Shown: in pieces, positions 8,905-17,488 of the stretch
Numbering within the stretch: position 1 is the stretch's first letter
How the letters are laid out: each line of letters starts with the position of its first letter
NCBI RefSeq assembly: GCF_000264055.1
Contig: NZ_AJXL01000037.1
Location: forward strand, 1-34,697
DNA from: Flavobacterium sp. ACAM 123
Lineage (GTDB): Bacteria; Bacteroidota; Bacteroidia; Flavobacteriales; Flavobacteriaceae
Reading direction: 5' to 3'
Length of the DNA stretch: 34,697 nt
The notes under the pieces: generated by a model
What the model saw: only the letters and a program-made list of their open reading frames with translations
The model's database searches: none
Told to the model about the DNA's origin: nothing
Position numbers and translations under genes: made by a program

Positions 8905-9846
8905 ATGAACTATACGTTACATCAATTGTATGTTTTTCTTAAAGTCACTCAAAACAAGAGTATCACTAAGGCTGCCGTGGAGTTGCACCTCACACAGCCA
9001 GCAGTTTCAATACAATTAAAGAATTTTCAGGATCAATTTGAATTCCCGTTAACAGAGGTTATTGGTAGAAAGCTGTATGTGACAGATTTTGGTAAGGAGA
9101 TTGCCATCGCTGCAGAAAAAGTTTTAAATGAAGTTGAGGCAATCAACTATAAAACGCTGGCTTACAAAGGAGAATTAAGCGGGCGCTTAAAGATTTCAAT
9201 TGTATCTACCGGTAAATACGTGATGCCCTATTTCCTAGCCGATTTTTTAAAGAGTAATCCTGGCGTAGATTTGATTTTGGATGTCACTAATAAGAAACAA
9301 GTTTTAGAAAGTTTAGAGAACAATGAGGTAGATTTTTCTTTAGTTTCGGTATTACCAGATTCCTTACAAATTGATACTGTAGAGCTACTGCCTAATGAAC
9401 TTTATATGATGGTAAATTCAGAGCAAGTATTCGAAAAAGACCTTTACAAGGTGTCTATTTTAGAGGAATTAGCGGTTATTTATAGAGAGCAAGGTTCTGG
9501 AACACGGTACATAATGGAAAAATTTATTGAAAACAATAATTTGAATGTTCCTAAAAAGGTTGAGCTCACTGGAAACGAAGCTGTAAAACAAGCTGTTTTA
9601 GCTGGATTAGGCTGCTCCATAATGCCATTAATAGGAGTAAAGAACGAACTAAGCAATGGAAGTTTGCAAATTGTTCCTGTAAAAGGTTTGCCTATCAAAT
9701 CAAACTGGAATTTAATTTGGTGGAAAGGGAAGAAGTTTTCGCCGGTAGCGACTGCATATTTGGACTTTATTCAAAATGAAAAAGAAAGGATTATTGAGAC
9801 GTCTTTTAAATGGATTAAGGATAAAAATATAGGTACTAGAAAATAG
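8905..9846 (+). CDS. LysR-family transcriptional regulator (313 aa)
   Basis: The N-terminal winged helix-turn-helix (about 1-60) has the family pattern LHQLYVFLKVTQNKSITKAA then LTQPAVSIQLKNFQDQF. A periplasmic-binding-protein-like effector domain follows (about 90-300; ISIVSTGKYVMPYFLADFL, NEVDFSLVS, VKQAVLAGLGCSIMPL). The length is usual. It is divergent from the small protein - tsaC - sbtA unit, with the 80-base gap holding an inverted repeat. LysR proteins of the CbbR/CmpR group control carbon assimilation, and the sbtA-like gene nearby makes inorganic-carbon control a reasonable guess. The effector cannot be told from the sequence. Confidence 0.9.
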   Translation: MNYTLHQLYVFLKVTQNKSITKAAVELHLTQPAVSIQLKNFQDQFEFPLTEVIGRKLYVTDFGKEIAIAAEKVLNEVEAINYKTLAYKGELSGRLKISIVSTGKYVMPYFLADFLKSNPGVDLILDVTNKKQVLESLENNEVDFSLVSVLPDSLQIDTVELLPNELYMMVNSEQVFEKDLYKVSILEELAVIYREQGSGTRYIMEKFIENNNLNVPKKVELTGNEAVKQAVLAGLGCSIMPLIGVKNELSNGSLQIVPVKGLPIKSNWNLIWWKGKKFSPVATAYLDFIQNEKERIIETSFKWIKDKNIGTRK

Positions 9847-10050
9847 AAACGAAAATCATAAAGACATTAGTTATATTATATTGTTGTTTTTTAATGGGGT
9901 ATGTAACTTGAATAAACAAGAACTCACTATCTGTTTTATTTTGAGAAGTAAAACATCTGAATTAAATATTGATTATGAGGTAGTTAAATTACAAGGTTGA
10001 TAAAAAATTCTACATTTATGGTGTTATGGTCAAATTAAACAATCTATTAT

Positions 10051-10409
10051 ATGCAAACTGATTTGAGTTTGTGGATTGGTTTTAATGTGTTTGTCTTATC
10101 TATGCTCGCATTAGATTTAGGAGTTTTTAATCGAAAAGCACATGAAATAAGCATTAAAGAGGCTTTGATCTGGACGGAAGTTTGGATAATGTTAGCAATG
10201 TGTTTTAGTATAATTATCTATTATTGGCATGGAGAGGTAAAAGTAGTAGAGTTTCTTGCGGGTTACGTTATAGAGAAAGCGCTAAGTGTAGACAATATTT
10301 TTGTATTCGTTTTAATTTTTTCTATTTCAAAACGCCAACGATTTACCAGCATAAAATTTTGTTTTACTCTTCTTTCGTTAATTTAAAAGTGCTTATAGTT
10401 AATAAGTAA
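10051..10409 (+). pseudogene. Truncated and frameshifted TerC/Alx-family membrane protein remnant
   Basis: The frame starting at 10051 encodes the typical TerC N-terminus (LSLWIGFNVFVL, LALDLGVFNRKAHEIS, VIEKALSVDNIFVF) for about 92 residues. TerC proteins carry metal-binding acidic residues in such segments and usually have about 300 aa. Near 10322 one T appears to be missing. In the next frame the family sequence continues (YFKTPTIYQHKILF) for about 14 residues, then turns unrelated and stops at 10409. About 200 residues with the later membrane helices are absent. The Pho promoter of porin 1 starts about 70 bases further on. This is a decaying remnant with both a point indel and a large deletion. 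Confidence 0.8.
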
Positions 10410-10478
10410 CTCAGTGTTTTTGTAAGTTATTTTTTGGTTTTTATATTGTTAAAAAAATGTAAAACAAAGGTTAATTTT

Positions 10479-10523
10479 TTAATGGTTTGCTAACGTTAAC
10501 TTAACATTACGGTTTAATCTTTG
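10479..10523 (+). promoter_or_regulatory. Pho-type promoter of porin 1
   Basis: Three direct repeats TTAAT (10479-10483), CTAAC (10490-10494) and TTAAC (10501-10505) lie at exact 11-bp steps. After 10 bases comes AATCTTTG (10516-10523), one mismatch from TAnnTTTG. There is no -33 TTG element; the repeats occupy its place, as expected for an activator-dependent promoter. Confidence 0.65.
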
Positions 10524-10549
10524 CCAAAAATTTAGCAACCCATTTAATC

Positions 10550-11845
10550 ATGAAAAAACTTTTAATTGCATTTTTTATAATTAGTACAGGAGTACTGCAG
10601 GCGCAAGACATAAACAAAGATGCAATTTCAAAAGAAGTTGTCCGTGTTTTGGATTCTATAAACAAAGTAAAGGTAGCTGAAGAAAAAGTAAAGCCTAAAA
10701 AAGAGTCCCAATGGTATGATAAAATAAGCATTAGAGGATATGCTCAAATACGCTACAACGGATTGTTGTCTACAAATGATAAAGTGTCATGCGAGCAATG
10801 TGATAAATCTTGGGGAACAACGGCTGCTGGCGATGCTGTGAAATCAAACAATGGTTTCTTTATTAGAAGAGCACGTATTATATTTTCAGGACAAATACAT
10901 CCTAATGTGTTTTTCTATATTCAGCCGGATCTAGCAAGCTCGCCAGCTTCAGGAGTTAATAATTTTCTTCAGCTAAGGGATGCTTACTTTGACTTATCAT
11001 TTGATGCAAAGAAAGAATTTCGTGTAAGGATAGGGCAAAGCAAGGTTCCTTTTGGGTTCGAAAACATGCAGTCTAGTCAAAATAGACTGACTTTAGATCG
11101 TAATGATGCTCTAAATAGTGCTGTTGCAAATGAACGAGATCTTGGTGCCTTCTTCTATTGGGCACCTAGTAAAATAAGAGATCGTTTTGCCATGCTTGTC
11201 AAAGATGGATACAAAGGTTCAGGTGATTACGGTGTATTTGCATTTGGAGTATACAACGGTCAAACATCAAATAAGTCAGAAGGGAATAGAAACCTTCACG
11301 TAGTAACTAGAGTAACCTATCCGTTTGTAATAGGAAGTCAAATTATTGAGCCAGGGATTCAAGCATATACAGGTAAATGGGCTTTTGGAAACGAAATTTC
11401 ACAGGGTGTAACTGTTAAAGACAAACAAAATACGCTTGATCAAAGAGTAGGGGCGACTTTTGTGCTGTATCCAAAACCGTTTGGTGTTCAAGCGGAATAT
11501 AACATTGGGAAAGGGCCTCGTTATAATAAACTGACAAATTCTGTAGATGTTTCTAATTTAGATGGGGGTTATGTTACCTTAAACTATAAGTGGGATTTGC
11601 CAAAAAATCAGTTATTATATCCATTTGCTAAATTCCAATACTATGATGGTGGAAAGAAATTTGAAAAAGATGCCAGAAGCTACACGGTGAGAGATTATGA
11701 ATTAGGTTTAGAATGGCTGCCTTATAAAGCATTTGAATTCACTGCAACTTGGGTTATCGCTGACAGAACTTTTGAGGATAGTGTGCTGAGGAACAATAGA
11801 CAGCAGGGAAATTTACTGAGGTTACAAGCGCAGTTTAATTTTTAG
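10550..11845 (+). CDS. OprP/OprO-like phosphate-selective porin 1 (431 aa)
   Basis: A signal peptide (MKKLLIAFFIISTGVLQAQ) is followed by a helical, charged stretch (about 22-55, coiled-coil-like, as in the periplasmic N-terminus of OprP-family porins). Then comes a 16-strand-type barrel with alternating hydrophobic residues and many Tyr/Phe, ending in LQAQFNF with a C-terminal Phe. Family signatures include FFIRRARIIFSGQIHPNVFFYIQPD and FRVRIGQSKVPFGFE. Two Cys in an early loop (CEQC, about residues 81-84) are unusual for a porin. It should let phosphate or polyphosphate pass the outer membrane. Its own Pho-type promoter and terminator make it a separate transcription unit at the head of the porin-pst block. 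Confidence 0.88.
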   Translation: MKKLLIAFFIISTGVLQAQDINKDAISKEVVRVLDSINKVKVAEEKVKPKKESQWYDKISIRGYAQIRYNGLLSTNDKVSCEQCDKSWGTTAAGDAVKSNNGFFIRRARIIFSGQIHPNVFFYIQPDLASSPASGVNNFLQLRDAYFDLSFDAKKEFRVRIGQSKVPFGFENMQSSQNRLTLDRNDALNSAVANERDLGAFFYWAPSKIRDRFAMLVKDGYKGSGDYGVFAFGVYNGQTSNKSEGNRNLHVVTRVTYPFVIGSQIIEPGIQAYTGKWAFGNEISQGVTVKDKQNTLDQRVGATFVLYPKPFGVQAEYNIGKGPRYNKLTNSVDVSNLDGGYVTLNYKWDLPKNQLLYPFAKFQYYDGGKKFEKDARSYTVRDYELGLEWLPYKAFEFTATWVIADRTFEDSVLRNNRQQGNLLRLQAQFNF

Positions 11846-11868
11846 AAAGATACAATTCAATAATACAA

Positions 11869-11909
11869 AAAAAACATCAGAGGCTCTTATTGAGTATTTG
11901 ATGTTTTTT
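11869..11909 (+). terminator. Terminator of porin 1
   Basis: Perfect 11-bp stem AAAAAACATCA / TGATGTTTTTT with a 19-nt loop and a T-run, 24 bases past the porin 1 stop codon. Confidence 0.85.
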
Positions 11910-11991
11910 TATTTCTCAAAATTTCGGTTTATTTATAAATTACTGTAAATGTGTTGTTTAACGCTTATGATTACTTTGATTTATTATTTTG

Positions 11992-12036
11992 TTAACCTTC
12001 GCATAACACTAAAAAGCTTTCTTAACATTAATTTTG
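11992..12036 (+). promoter_or_regulatory. Pho-type promoter of porin 2
   Basis: TTAAC (11992-11996), N6, ATAAC (12003-12007), N6, the weak third repeat AAGCT (12014-12018), 10 bases, then a perfect -7 box TAATTTTG (12029-12036). Spacing is identical to the porin 1 and pstS promoters. Confidence 0.65.
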
Positions 12037-12070
12037 CGCCCTGATAACAAAACAATAATAAATTATTAAA

Positions 12071-13288
12071 ATGAAAAGATTTTTATTTGGTACGGTGCTA
12101 CTGTTTACAATATTTGCATCAGCCCAGGAAGATAAAATAGAGAAGAAGGAAGTTATTAAAAAAACAGAATTAGCACAATACCTCAATTCAAGTAAAAAGC
12201 TTGGATTTACTCAAAAGGATAGTTTATTTCAAATGAATATTGGATTCCGAGTTCAAAGTAGAATTGGTTATGGTAAGGAGGATAGCGAGTCAGGGGTTGT
12301 AGAAGGTGAGATTAGAAGAATGAGATTGAAGCTAGACGGTTTTGTTTATAATCCTAGGTTTGGTTATAAAGTAGAGCTTGGTTTTTCTGCGAGAGATATT
12401 GGAACTGTAGTGGTAGGGAATAGTGGAAATGTAATTTTAGATGGAGTATTCTTTTATAAAGCAACACCTAATTTTACAGTAGGTTTTGGTCAAACTAAAT
12501 TACCAGGAAACAATCAACGTGTAATATCTTCAAATTCGTTGGAACTTACAGATCGTAGTATCAATAATTCAAAGTTCAATATTGATCGTGATTTTGGAGT
12601 GTTTTTAGATTACTCGGAGGAAAATCCAGCGCATTTTTCCTATGCTTTAAAAGGCGCTATTACTAAAGGTGAAGGTAGAAATTGGGTAAAAACACAAGAC
12701 GACGGAATCGCTTTAAGTGGTAAAGTGGAGTTATTTCCTTTAGGCGCATTTACTAAAAACGGATCAAATTTTGAAGCAGACTTAATGAGAGAAAAAACGT
12801 TAAAATGGATGATTTCAGGAGCTTTTAGTCAAAATAATAATGCGCTAAGATCGCAAGGACAGTTGGGTAGTAGTTTATATGAGTCAAGAACGCTTCAATC
12901 TTTGTTCTTTGATACCATGTTTAAATATAACGGCTGGACGGCTATGGCGGCTTATATGTCAAGAGCGACAGATAATCCTATTACTGTGAATCCTTTGGAC
13001 AGTACTAAAAAACAAGCGGTTTTTGTAGGTCATGGAGTTGATGCTCAATTAAGTTATCTTTTCCCTTCTAATTATCAAATTATTGGTAGGTTCTCTACTC
13101 AAAAGGTAGATGCGGGCATTCAAACATTAAGCCCAGATATGGATGAATACACGATTGGATTATCTAAATATATATTTGGGCATAAAATAAAACTACAAGG
13201 AGAGTTTTCTTATGATAATGTAAAAAGTTATAATGGGGACGTCCATAACAATTGGTTTGCTCGTTTTCAAGTAGAAATTGGTATATAA
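12071..13288 (+). CDS. OprP-like porin 2 (405 aa)
   Basis: Signal peptide MKRFLFGTVLLFTIFASAQ, then a Lys/Glu-rich segment and a barrel with the same family marks as porin 1 (GEIRRMRLKLDGFVYNPRFGYKVELGFSA, FTVGFGQTKLPGNNQRV, RDFGVFLDYS). It ends with RFQVEIGI. It is clearly a distant paralogue rather than a recent duplicate, since motifs match but the sequences differ at most positions. A Pho-type promoter precedes it and pstS follows after 133 bases with its own promoter. The two porins may differ in substrate (for instance phosphate versus polyphosphate, as described for OprP and OprO of Pseudomonas). That is analogy, not something visible here. Confidence 0.87.
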   Translation: MKRFLFGTVLLFTIFASAQEDKIEKKEVIKKTELAQYLNSSKKLGFTQKDSLFQMNIGFRVQSRIGYGKEDSESGVVEGEIRRMRLKLDGFVYNPRFGYKVELGFSARDIGTVVVGNSGNVILDGVFFYKATPNFTVGFGQTKLPGNNQRVISSNSLELTDRSINNSKFNIDRDFGVFLDYSEENPAHFSYALKGAITKGEGRNWVKTQDDGIALSGKVELFPLGAFTKNGSNFEADLMREKTLKWMISGAFSQNNNALRSQGQLGSSLYESRTLQSLFFDTMFKYNGWTAMAAYMSRATDNPITVNPLDSTKKQAVFVGHGVDAQLSYLFPSNYQIIGRFSTQKVDAGIQTLSPDMDEYTIGLSKYIFGHKIKLQGEFSYDNVKSYNGDVHNNWFARFQVEIGI

Positions 13289-13344
13289 AAAAGGTTTCGT
13301 TGAAATTGCTTTTGGTTTCTAAAAGTGTAAATAATAAATATTGC

Positions 13345-13389
13345 ATAATATTAGCTTAACGCAGAGTTAACATTGAATCATTACTTTTG
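13345..13389 (+). promoter_or_regulatory. Pho-type promoter of pstS
   Basis: ATAAT (13345-13349), TTAAC (13356-13360) and TTAAC (13367-13371) at 11-bp steps, 10 bases, then a perfect -7 box TACTTTTG (13382-13389). The ATG of pstS follows 32 bases later. Confidence 0.7.
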
Positions 13390-13421
13390 TCAAAAATTAA
13401 TAAAACCAATAAAAACATAAA

Positions 13422-14285
13422 ATGAAAACATCAAAATTATTTTTAATCTTACCTTTAATAGGTATGTTGAGCTGTGGTAAAGCAAAAACTGAAGATAAAG
13501 GAACAGAAGGTACTGCAACTGAAGTATCTGTAACTATCAAAGGAAGTGATACTGTTTTGCCTTTGGCACAAAAAGAAGCGGAAGAGTTGATGAAAACAAA
13601 TTCTGACGTAAGCGTTACCGTTGTAGGTGGTGGATCAGGTGTAGGAATAACTGCAATGATTGACGGGACTACTGATATCGCAATGGCTTCACGAGAATTG
13701 AAGACGGAAGAAAAAATGAAATTTGCCGATGAAAAAGTGGAGATTGAGCAAGTTATAATTGCATATGACGCATTGACAGTAATTGTTAATCCAGCAAATA
13801 CCGTTTCTAAATTAACTCGGGAGCAATTAGAGCAAATCTTTACGGGAGCAATTAAAAACTGGAAAGAAGTGGGTGGTGCTGACGAAAAGATAGTGGCTTA
13901 CTCAAGAGAGTCTTCCTCTGGGACATATGAGTTTTTTAAAGAGGAGGTTATGGACAAGAAAAACTATGCTACAAATATATTGAACTTACCGGCAACTGGA
14001 GCAATCGTTCAGGCAGTTGGGCAAACTAAAGGTGCTATTGGTTATATCGGATTGGCATACGAAACTAAAGAAGTAAAACAATTGGCGGTGTCTTATGACC
14101 AAGGAAAAACTTTTATTGAGCCATCTGTAGCTAGTGCTAAAGACAAGTCCTATCCAATAGCGAGACCATTGTTCTATATGTTCGATAAGAAAAATGCTGC
14201 TAAAGTGAAACCAGTTGTTGACTATGCACTTTCTGCTGAAGGACAAAAAATTGTTGGAGAGGTGGGTTATATTCCATTGAATTAA
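13422..14285 (+). CDS. pstS: PstS phosphate-binding lipoprotein (287 aa)
   Basis: The lipoprotein signal has lipobox MLSC (Cys18), so the protein is probably anchored in the periplasmic face of the inner membrane. The family phosphate-binding segments are present: IKGSDTVLPLAQ (about 39-50), VVGGGSGVGITAMIDGTTDIAMASR (68-91) and YSRESSSGTYEFF (160-172). The size is usual for the short bacterial PstS group. It captures phosphate for the PstCAB importer encoded immediately downstream. A hairpin separates it from pstC, which would let PstS be made in excess of the membrane parts. Confidence 0.95.
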   Translation: MKTSKLFLILPLIGMLSCGKAKTEDKGTEGTATEVSVTIKGSDTVLPLAQKEAEELMKTNSDVSVTVVGGGSGVGITAMIDGTTDIAMASRELKTEEKMKFADEKVEIEQVIIAYDALTVIVNPANTVSKLTREQLEQIFTGAIKNWKEVGGADEKIVAYSRESSSGTYEFFKEEVMDKKNYATNILNLPATGAIVQAVGQTKGAIGYIGLAYETKEVKQLAVSYDQGKTFIEPSVASAKDKSYPIARPLFYMFDKKNAAKVKPVVDYALSAEGQKIVGEVGYIPLN

Positions 14286-14311
14286 CGAAGTTTAATTTTA
14301 TATATTCGAAT

Positions 14312-14339
14312 AAAGGTTGTCTCATTAGGGGCAACCTTT
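14312..14339 (+). terminator. Terminator or attenuator between pstS and pstC
   Basis: Stem AAAGGTTG / CAACCTTT with a 12-nt loop and a T-run, 27 bases past the pstS stop. Confidence 0.8.
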
Positions 14340-14384
14340 TTTTTTAAAAAAAACAGGTAATAGTTTTAGAATCGCAGGAACCGC

Positions 14385-14451
14385 TTAACATTAAGTTAAC
14401 ATAAGGTTAATGATGCGGACACATTCAGCACGTTTGGCTGGTGTAATTTTG
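14385..14451 (+). promoter_or_regulatory. Pho-box repeats and candidate promoter of pstCAB-phoU
   Basis: TTAAC (14385-14389), TTAAC (14396-14400) and TTAAT (14407-14411) at 11-bp steps. No -7 box stands at the usual 10-bp distance, but a perfect TAATTTTG is at 14444-14451, exactly 22 bp (two repeat units) further down. If this -7 box is used, the ATG at 14410 is not transcribed and pstC must start later. Confidence 0.5.
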
Positions 14452-15681
14452 ACGAAAATAAAAAACACTCTTTTGAAAACAAATTTTAAACAGATTAAAG
14501 AGAAGGTGATTGAAGGTATTTTGATGTTAAGTAGCGCTGCTACTAGTATCACAGTGATTTTGATTGTCTTTTTTCTATTTATAGAAGGTGCTGGGGTTTT
14601 TACCAAAAAGCCAATAGATAAGGGGTTTTTATTGGCCGTAAATGGGTCAAATCCAGTAAATAGATTAGAGCCATCACAAATAAAAGATGTTTTTGATCAA
14701 AAAATCACCAATTGGAGTGAGCTTGGGGGGAAAGATGAGCCTATCGTTTTGTTTAGAACAGGAGATATAACAGATTACTATACAGAAGAAGAGCTTGGAG
14801 AAAACTTTGTTAATTTCCCTGATAAGATAAATGAGCTTATCGCTAAAACGCCTGGGATCATTGCGTTTTTCTCTGATAAGTATGTAAACAAGGAATTTAA
14901 AGGAAAAGAACTCGATATAAATAAGATTACCGTTTATAAATTTTTATCCGGTGAAGAATGGTTTCCTACCGCAGAGCCTGTTGCTCAAATGGGCGTTAAA
15001 CCTTTGATATACGGTACATTATGGGTGAGTTTTGGGGCTATTCTTTTGGCTTTGCCAATTGCTTTGGCGGCAGCTATCTATTTAAGTGAAATTGCAAAGA
15101 AAAGAACTCGTAATTTAGTAAAACCGTTGATTGAGCTTTTGGCCGGAATCCCATCTGTTGTTTATGGGTTCTTTGGATTGGTGGTTATTGTGCCTTTAAT
15201 TCAAAGTCTTTTTGGCTTACCCGTTGGTGAGACTGCTTTAGCGGGAAGTGTGGTGCTTGCAATCATGGCTTTGCCCACGATCATTACTATTTCTGAGGAC
15301 GCAATGCGCAATACACCTCGTGCTATGAAAGAAGCTAGTCTGGCTTTAGGGGCTTCTCATTGGCAAACGATTTACAAAGTCGTAATTCCATATTCTGCCT
15401 CTGGTATAACTGCTGGTGCTATTTTGGGAATAGGGCGCGCTATTGGGGAAACTATAGCTGTATTAATGGTGACTGGAAATGCTGCGGTGATACCCCATAC
15501 TTTTTTAGCGCCCGTTCGAACAATTCCCGCAACTATCGCAGCGGAATTAGGTGAGGCTCCAAACGGAGGCTTACATTATGAAGCCTTGTTTGCGTTGGGT
15601 TGTATTTTATTCATAATCACTTTTGTGATTAATATCTTAGTAGAATTAGTGACCAATAGAAACTCTCATAAAAAACATTAA
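14410..15681 (+). CDS. pstC: PstC phosphate ABC permease with a PstS-like periplasmic insert (up to 423 aa)
   Basis: Membrane helix 1 (about 39-59) is followed by a long periplasmic loop (about 62-195). The ABC permease core has five further helices and the EAA loop EASLALGASHWQTIYKVVIPYS. The loop is unusual: residues 77-120 (VNGSNPVNRLEPSQIKDVF, then ITNWSELGGKDEPIVLF) follow the same order and spacing as PstS residues 122-160 encoded upstream (VNPANTVSKL, IKNWKEVGGADEKIVAY). It lacks the SGT phosphate ligands. The true start is uncertain. ATG 14410 lies on the third Pho repeat and upstream of the best -7 box; TTG 14473 (MKTNFKQIKEKVIEGIL) or ATG 14524 fit better. With PstA it forms the channel for phosphate import. 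pstA starts one base after its stop codon. Confidence 0.93.
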   Translation: MMRTHSARLAGVILTKIKNTLLKTNFKQIKEKVIEGILMLSSAATSITVILIVFFLFIEGAGVFTKKPIDKGFLLAVNGSNPVNRLEPSQIKDVFDQKITNWSELGGKDEPIVLFRTGDITDYYTEEELGENFVNFPDKINELIAKTPGIIAFFSDKYVNKEFKGKELDINKITVYKFLSGEEWFPTAEPVAQMGVKPLIYGTLWVSFGAILLALPIALAAAIYLSEIAKKRTRNLVKPLIELLAGIPSVVYGFFGLVVIVPLIQSLFGLPVGETALAGSVVLAIMALPTIITISEDAMRNTPRAMKEASLALGASHWQTIYKVVIPYSASGITAGAILGIGRAIGETIAVLMVTGNAAVIPHTFLAPVRTIPATIAAELGEAPNGGLHYEALFALGCILFIITFVINILVELVTNRNSHKKH

Positions 15682-15682
15682 C

Positions 15683-16561
15683 ATGAGTACTGAAAATAAT
15701 TTAGCAAAGAAAAAAAGAAGAACTCAAAACATCGCTTTTGGGATTTTTACTGTCGTAAGCTACGCTATTGTAGCTCTCCTGTTTATAATATTAGCTTTTA
15801 TAGTGACTAAAGGAATTGGAGTAATCAGTTGGGAATTTATCAGCGCTATGCCTAAGAACGGAATGACCGAGGGAGGAATTTTTCCAGCTATTGTGGGAAC
15901 GCTCTGTTTGGTGCTAGCTAGTATGATTTTTGCCTTTCCAGTAGGGGTCCTAGCAGCGATTTACATGACTGAATATGTGAAGGACGGATGGCCTAAAAGA
16001 ATTATTAAGCAAATGACAAATAATCTCGCAGGAGTGCCGTCAATTGTATTTGGACTTTTCGGAATGTCATTATTTGTGAATAAGTTGGAATTTGGAGACT
16101 CGATTTTAGCGGGTGGATTAACATTAGGATTATTAGTGCTTCCCGTCATCATAAGAACAACAGAGGAGTCACTAAAATCAGTTGATGATACATTTAGACA
16201 AGCTAGTTTTGGGTTGGGAGCAAGTAAGTGGGAAACGACAAGTAAAATTGTATTTCCAATCGCATTTCCTAATATCATTACGGGATTAATATTATCTATC
16301 GGAAGGGTTTCTGGAGAGACAGCTCCTATTTTATTTACCGTTGCTGCCTATTTTTTACCTAAATTGCCCACTTCTATTTTTGATCAGGCGATGGCATTGC
16401 CTTATCATTTATATGTGATTGCAACCAGTGGTACTGATATTGAAAAATCAAGATCGATGGCTTACGGTACAGCACTTATATTAATTGTTATTGTATTAAT
16501 TTCTAATATATTGGCGAATGCCCTTCGTAAATATTATGGAAAAAAAGTAAAAATGAATTAA
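15683..16561 (+). CDS. pstA: PstA phosphate ABC permease (292 aa)
   Basis: Six membrane helices and the family core: GIFPAIVGTLCLVLASMIFAFPVGVLAA (about 70-97), LAGVPSIVFGLFGMSLF (about 115-131), the EAA loop RQASFGLGASKWETTSKIVFPIAFP, and SGETAPILFT. The length is normal. The start codon lies one base after pstC stops, so the two are translationally linked. With PstC it makes the inner-membrane channel of the PstSCAB importer. Confidence 0.95.
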   Translation: MSTENNLAKKKRRTQNIAFGIFTVVSYAIVALLFIILAFIVTKGIGVISWEFISAMPKNGMTEGGIFPAIVGTLCLVLASMIFAFPVGVLAAIYMTEYVKDGWPKRIIKQMTNNLAGVPSIVFGLFGMSLFVNKLEFGDSILAGGLTLGLLVLPVIIRTTEESLKSVDDTFRQASFGLGASKWETTSKIVFPIAFPNIITGLILSIGRVSGETAPILFTVAAYFLPKLPTSIFDQAMALPYHLYVIATSGTDIEKSRSMAYGTALILIVIVLISNILANALRKYYGKKVKMN

Positions 16562-16674
16562 TGTCATTAACTAATTTGTCATGGTTCGATTATAAATTGG
16601 ATTAGAATTAAATGAATTACACAACGACATTGTAGCCGAATAATTGAATTAAAGAATAAAAATAAAGGGATAAC

Positions 16675-17427
16675 ATGCAGAAAATACAATCAAACAACGT
16701 AAATTTTTACTACGGAGAAAACCATGCTTTGCGCGACATTTCTTTATCGATGAAAGAGAATACAGTTACAGCATTAATTGGACCATCAGGATGTGGTAAA
16801 TCAACTTATCTGCGTTTGTTAAACAGAATGAATGACCTTATAGACGGTACCAAAATGACCGGAAGTATTGTTATTGATGGAAAGGATATTTACGAAAAAA
16901 GTACAAATGTGGATGCTTTGCGTAAAAATGTAGGGATGGTATTTCAAAAACCAAATCCATTTCCAAAGACTATTTACGAGAATGTAGCTTATGGGTTGAG
17001 AGTAAATGGAATTACTGATAAAAATGAAATTGAAGAGCGTGTTGTTACTACTATTGAACAAGTGGCGCTTTGGGATGAGGTAAAGGATAAACTAAAAAAG
17101 TCAGCTTTTGAGCTTTCGGGAGGACAGCAACAACGATTATGTATTGCTCGTGCGCTGGCAATAAAACCTTCTATCTTATTGATGGATGAGCCAACATCGG
17201 CATTGGATCCAATTTCCACTTCAAAAATTGAAGAACTTATTTACGAGTTAAAAAACAAGTATACGATCGTTATTGTAACACATAATATGCAACAAGCAGG
17301 TCGTGTGAGCGACACTACTGCTTTTTTCTATATGGGCAAATTGATCGAAGTTGATAAAACAAAAACTATTTTTACAAAACCAGCGATCAAGCAAACGGAA
17401 GACTATATAACAGGAAGATTCGGATAA
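16675..17427 (+). CDS. pstB: PstB phosphate ABC transporter ATPase (250 aa)
   Basis: All ATPase motifs are intact: Walker [10 protein letters not shown] (36-44), Q-loop in [12 protein letters not shown], signature LSGGQQQR, Walker [14 protein letters not shown], and H-loop [26 protein letters not shown] is typical of PstB. It drives phosphate import through PstC/PstA. A 113-base gap after pstA shows no terminator, so it should be in the same transcript. Confidence 0.96.
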   Translation: MQKIQSNNVNFYYGENHALRDISLSMKENTVTALIGPSGCGKSTYLRLLNRMNDLIDGTKMTGSIVIDGKDIYEKSTNVDALRKNVGMVFQKPNPFPKTIYENVAYGLRVNGITDKNEIEERVVTTIEQVALWDEVKDKLKKSAFELSGGQQQRLCIARALAIKPSILLMDEPTSALDPISTSKIEELIYELKNKYTIVIVTHNMQQAGRVSDTTAFFYMGKLIEVDKTKTIFTKPAIKQTEDYITGRFG

Positions 17428-17488
17428 AAATGATTTTGATATGTATTCAGAATTTTGTAGATTTAAACTTTCAAATCTTTAGATAAAA

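Noticed and set aside
8862..9846. LysR gene as the proven regulator of sbtA
   Set aside because: The two genes are separated by two others and no shared operator is visible; kept only as a suggestion.
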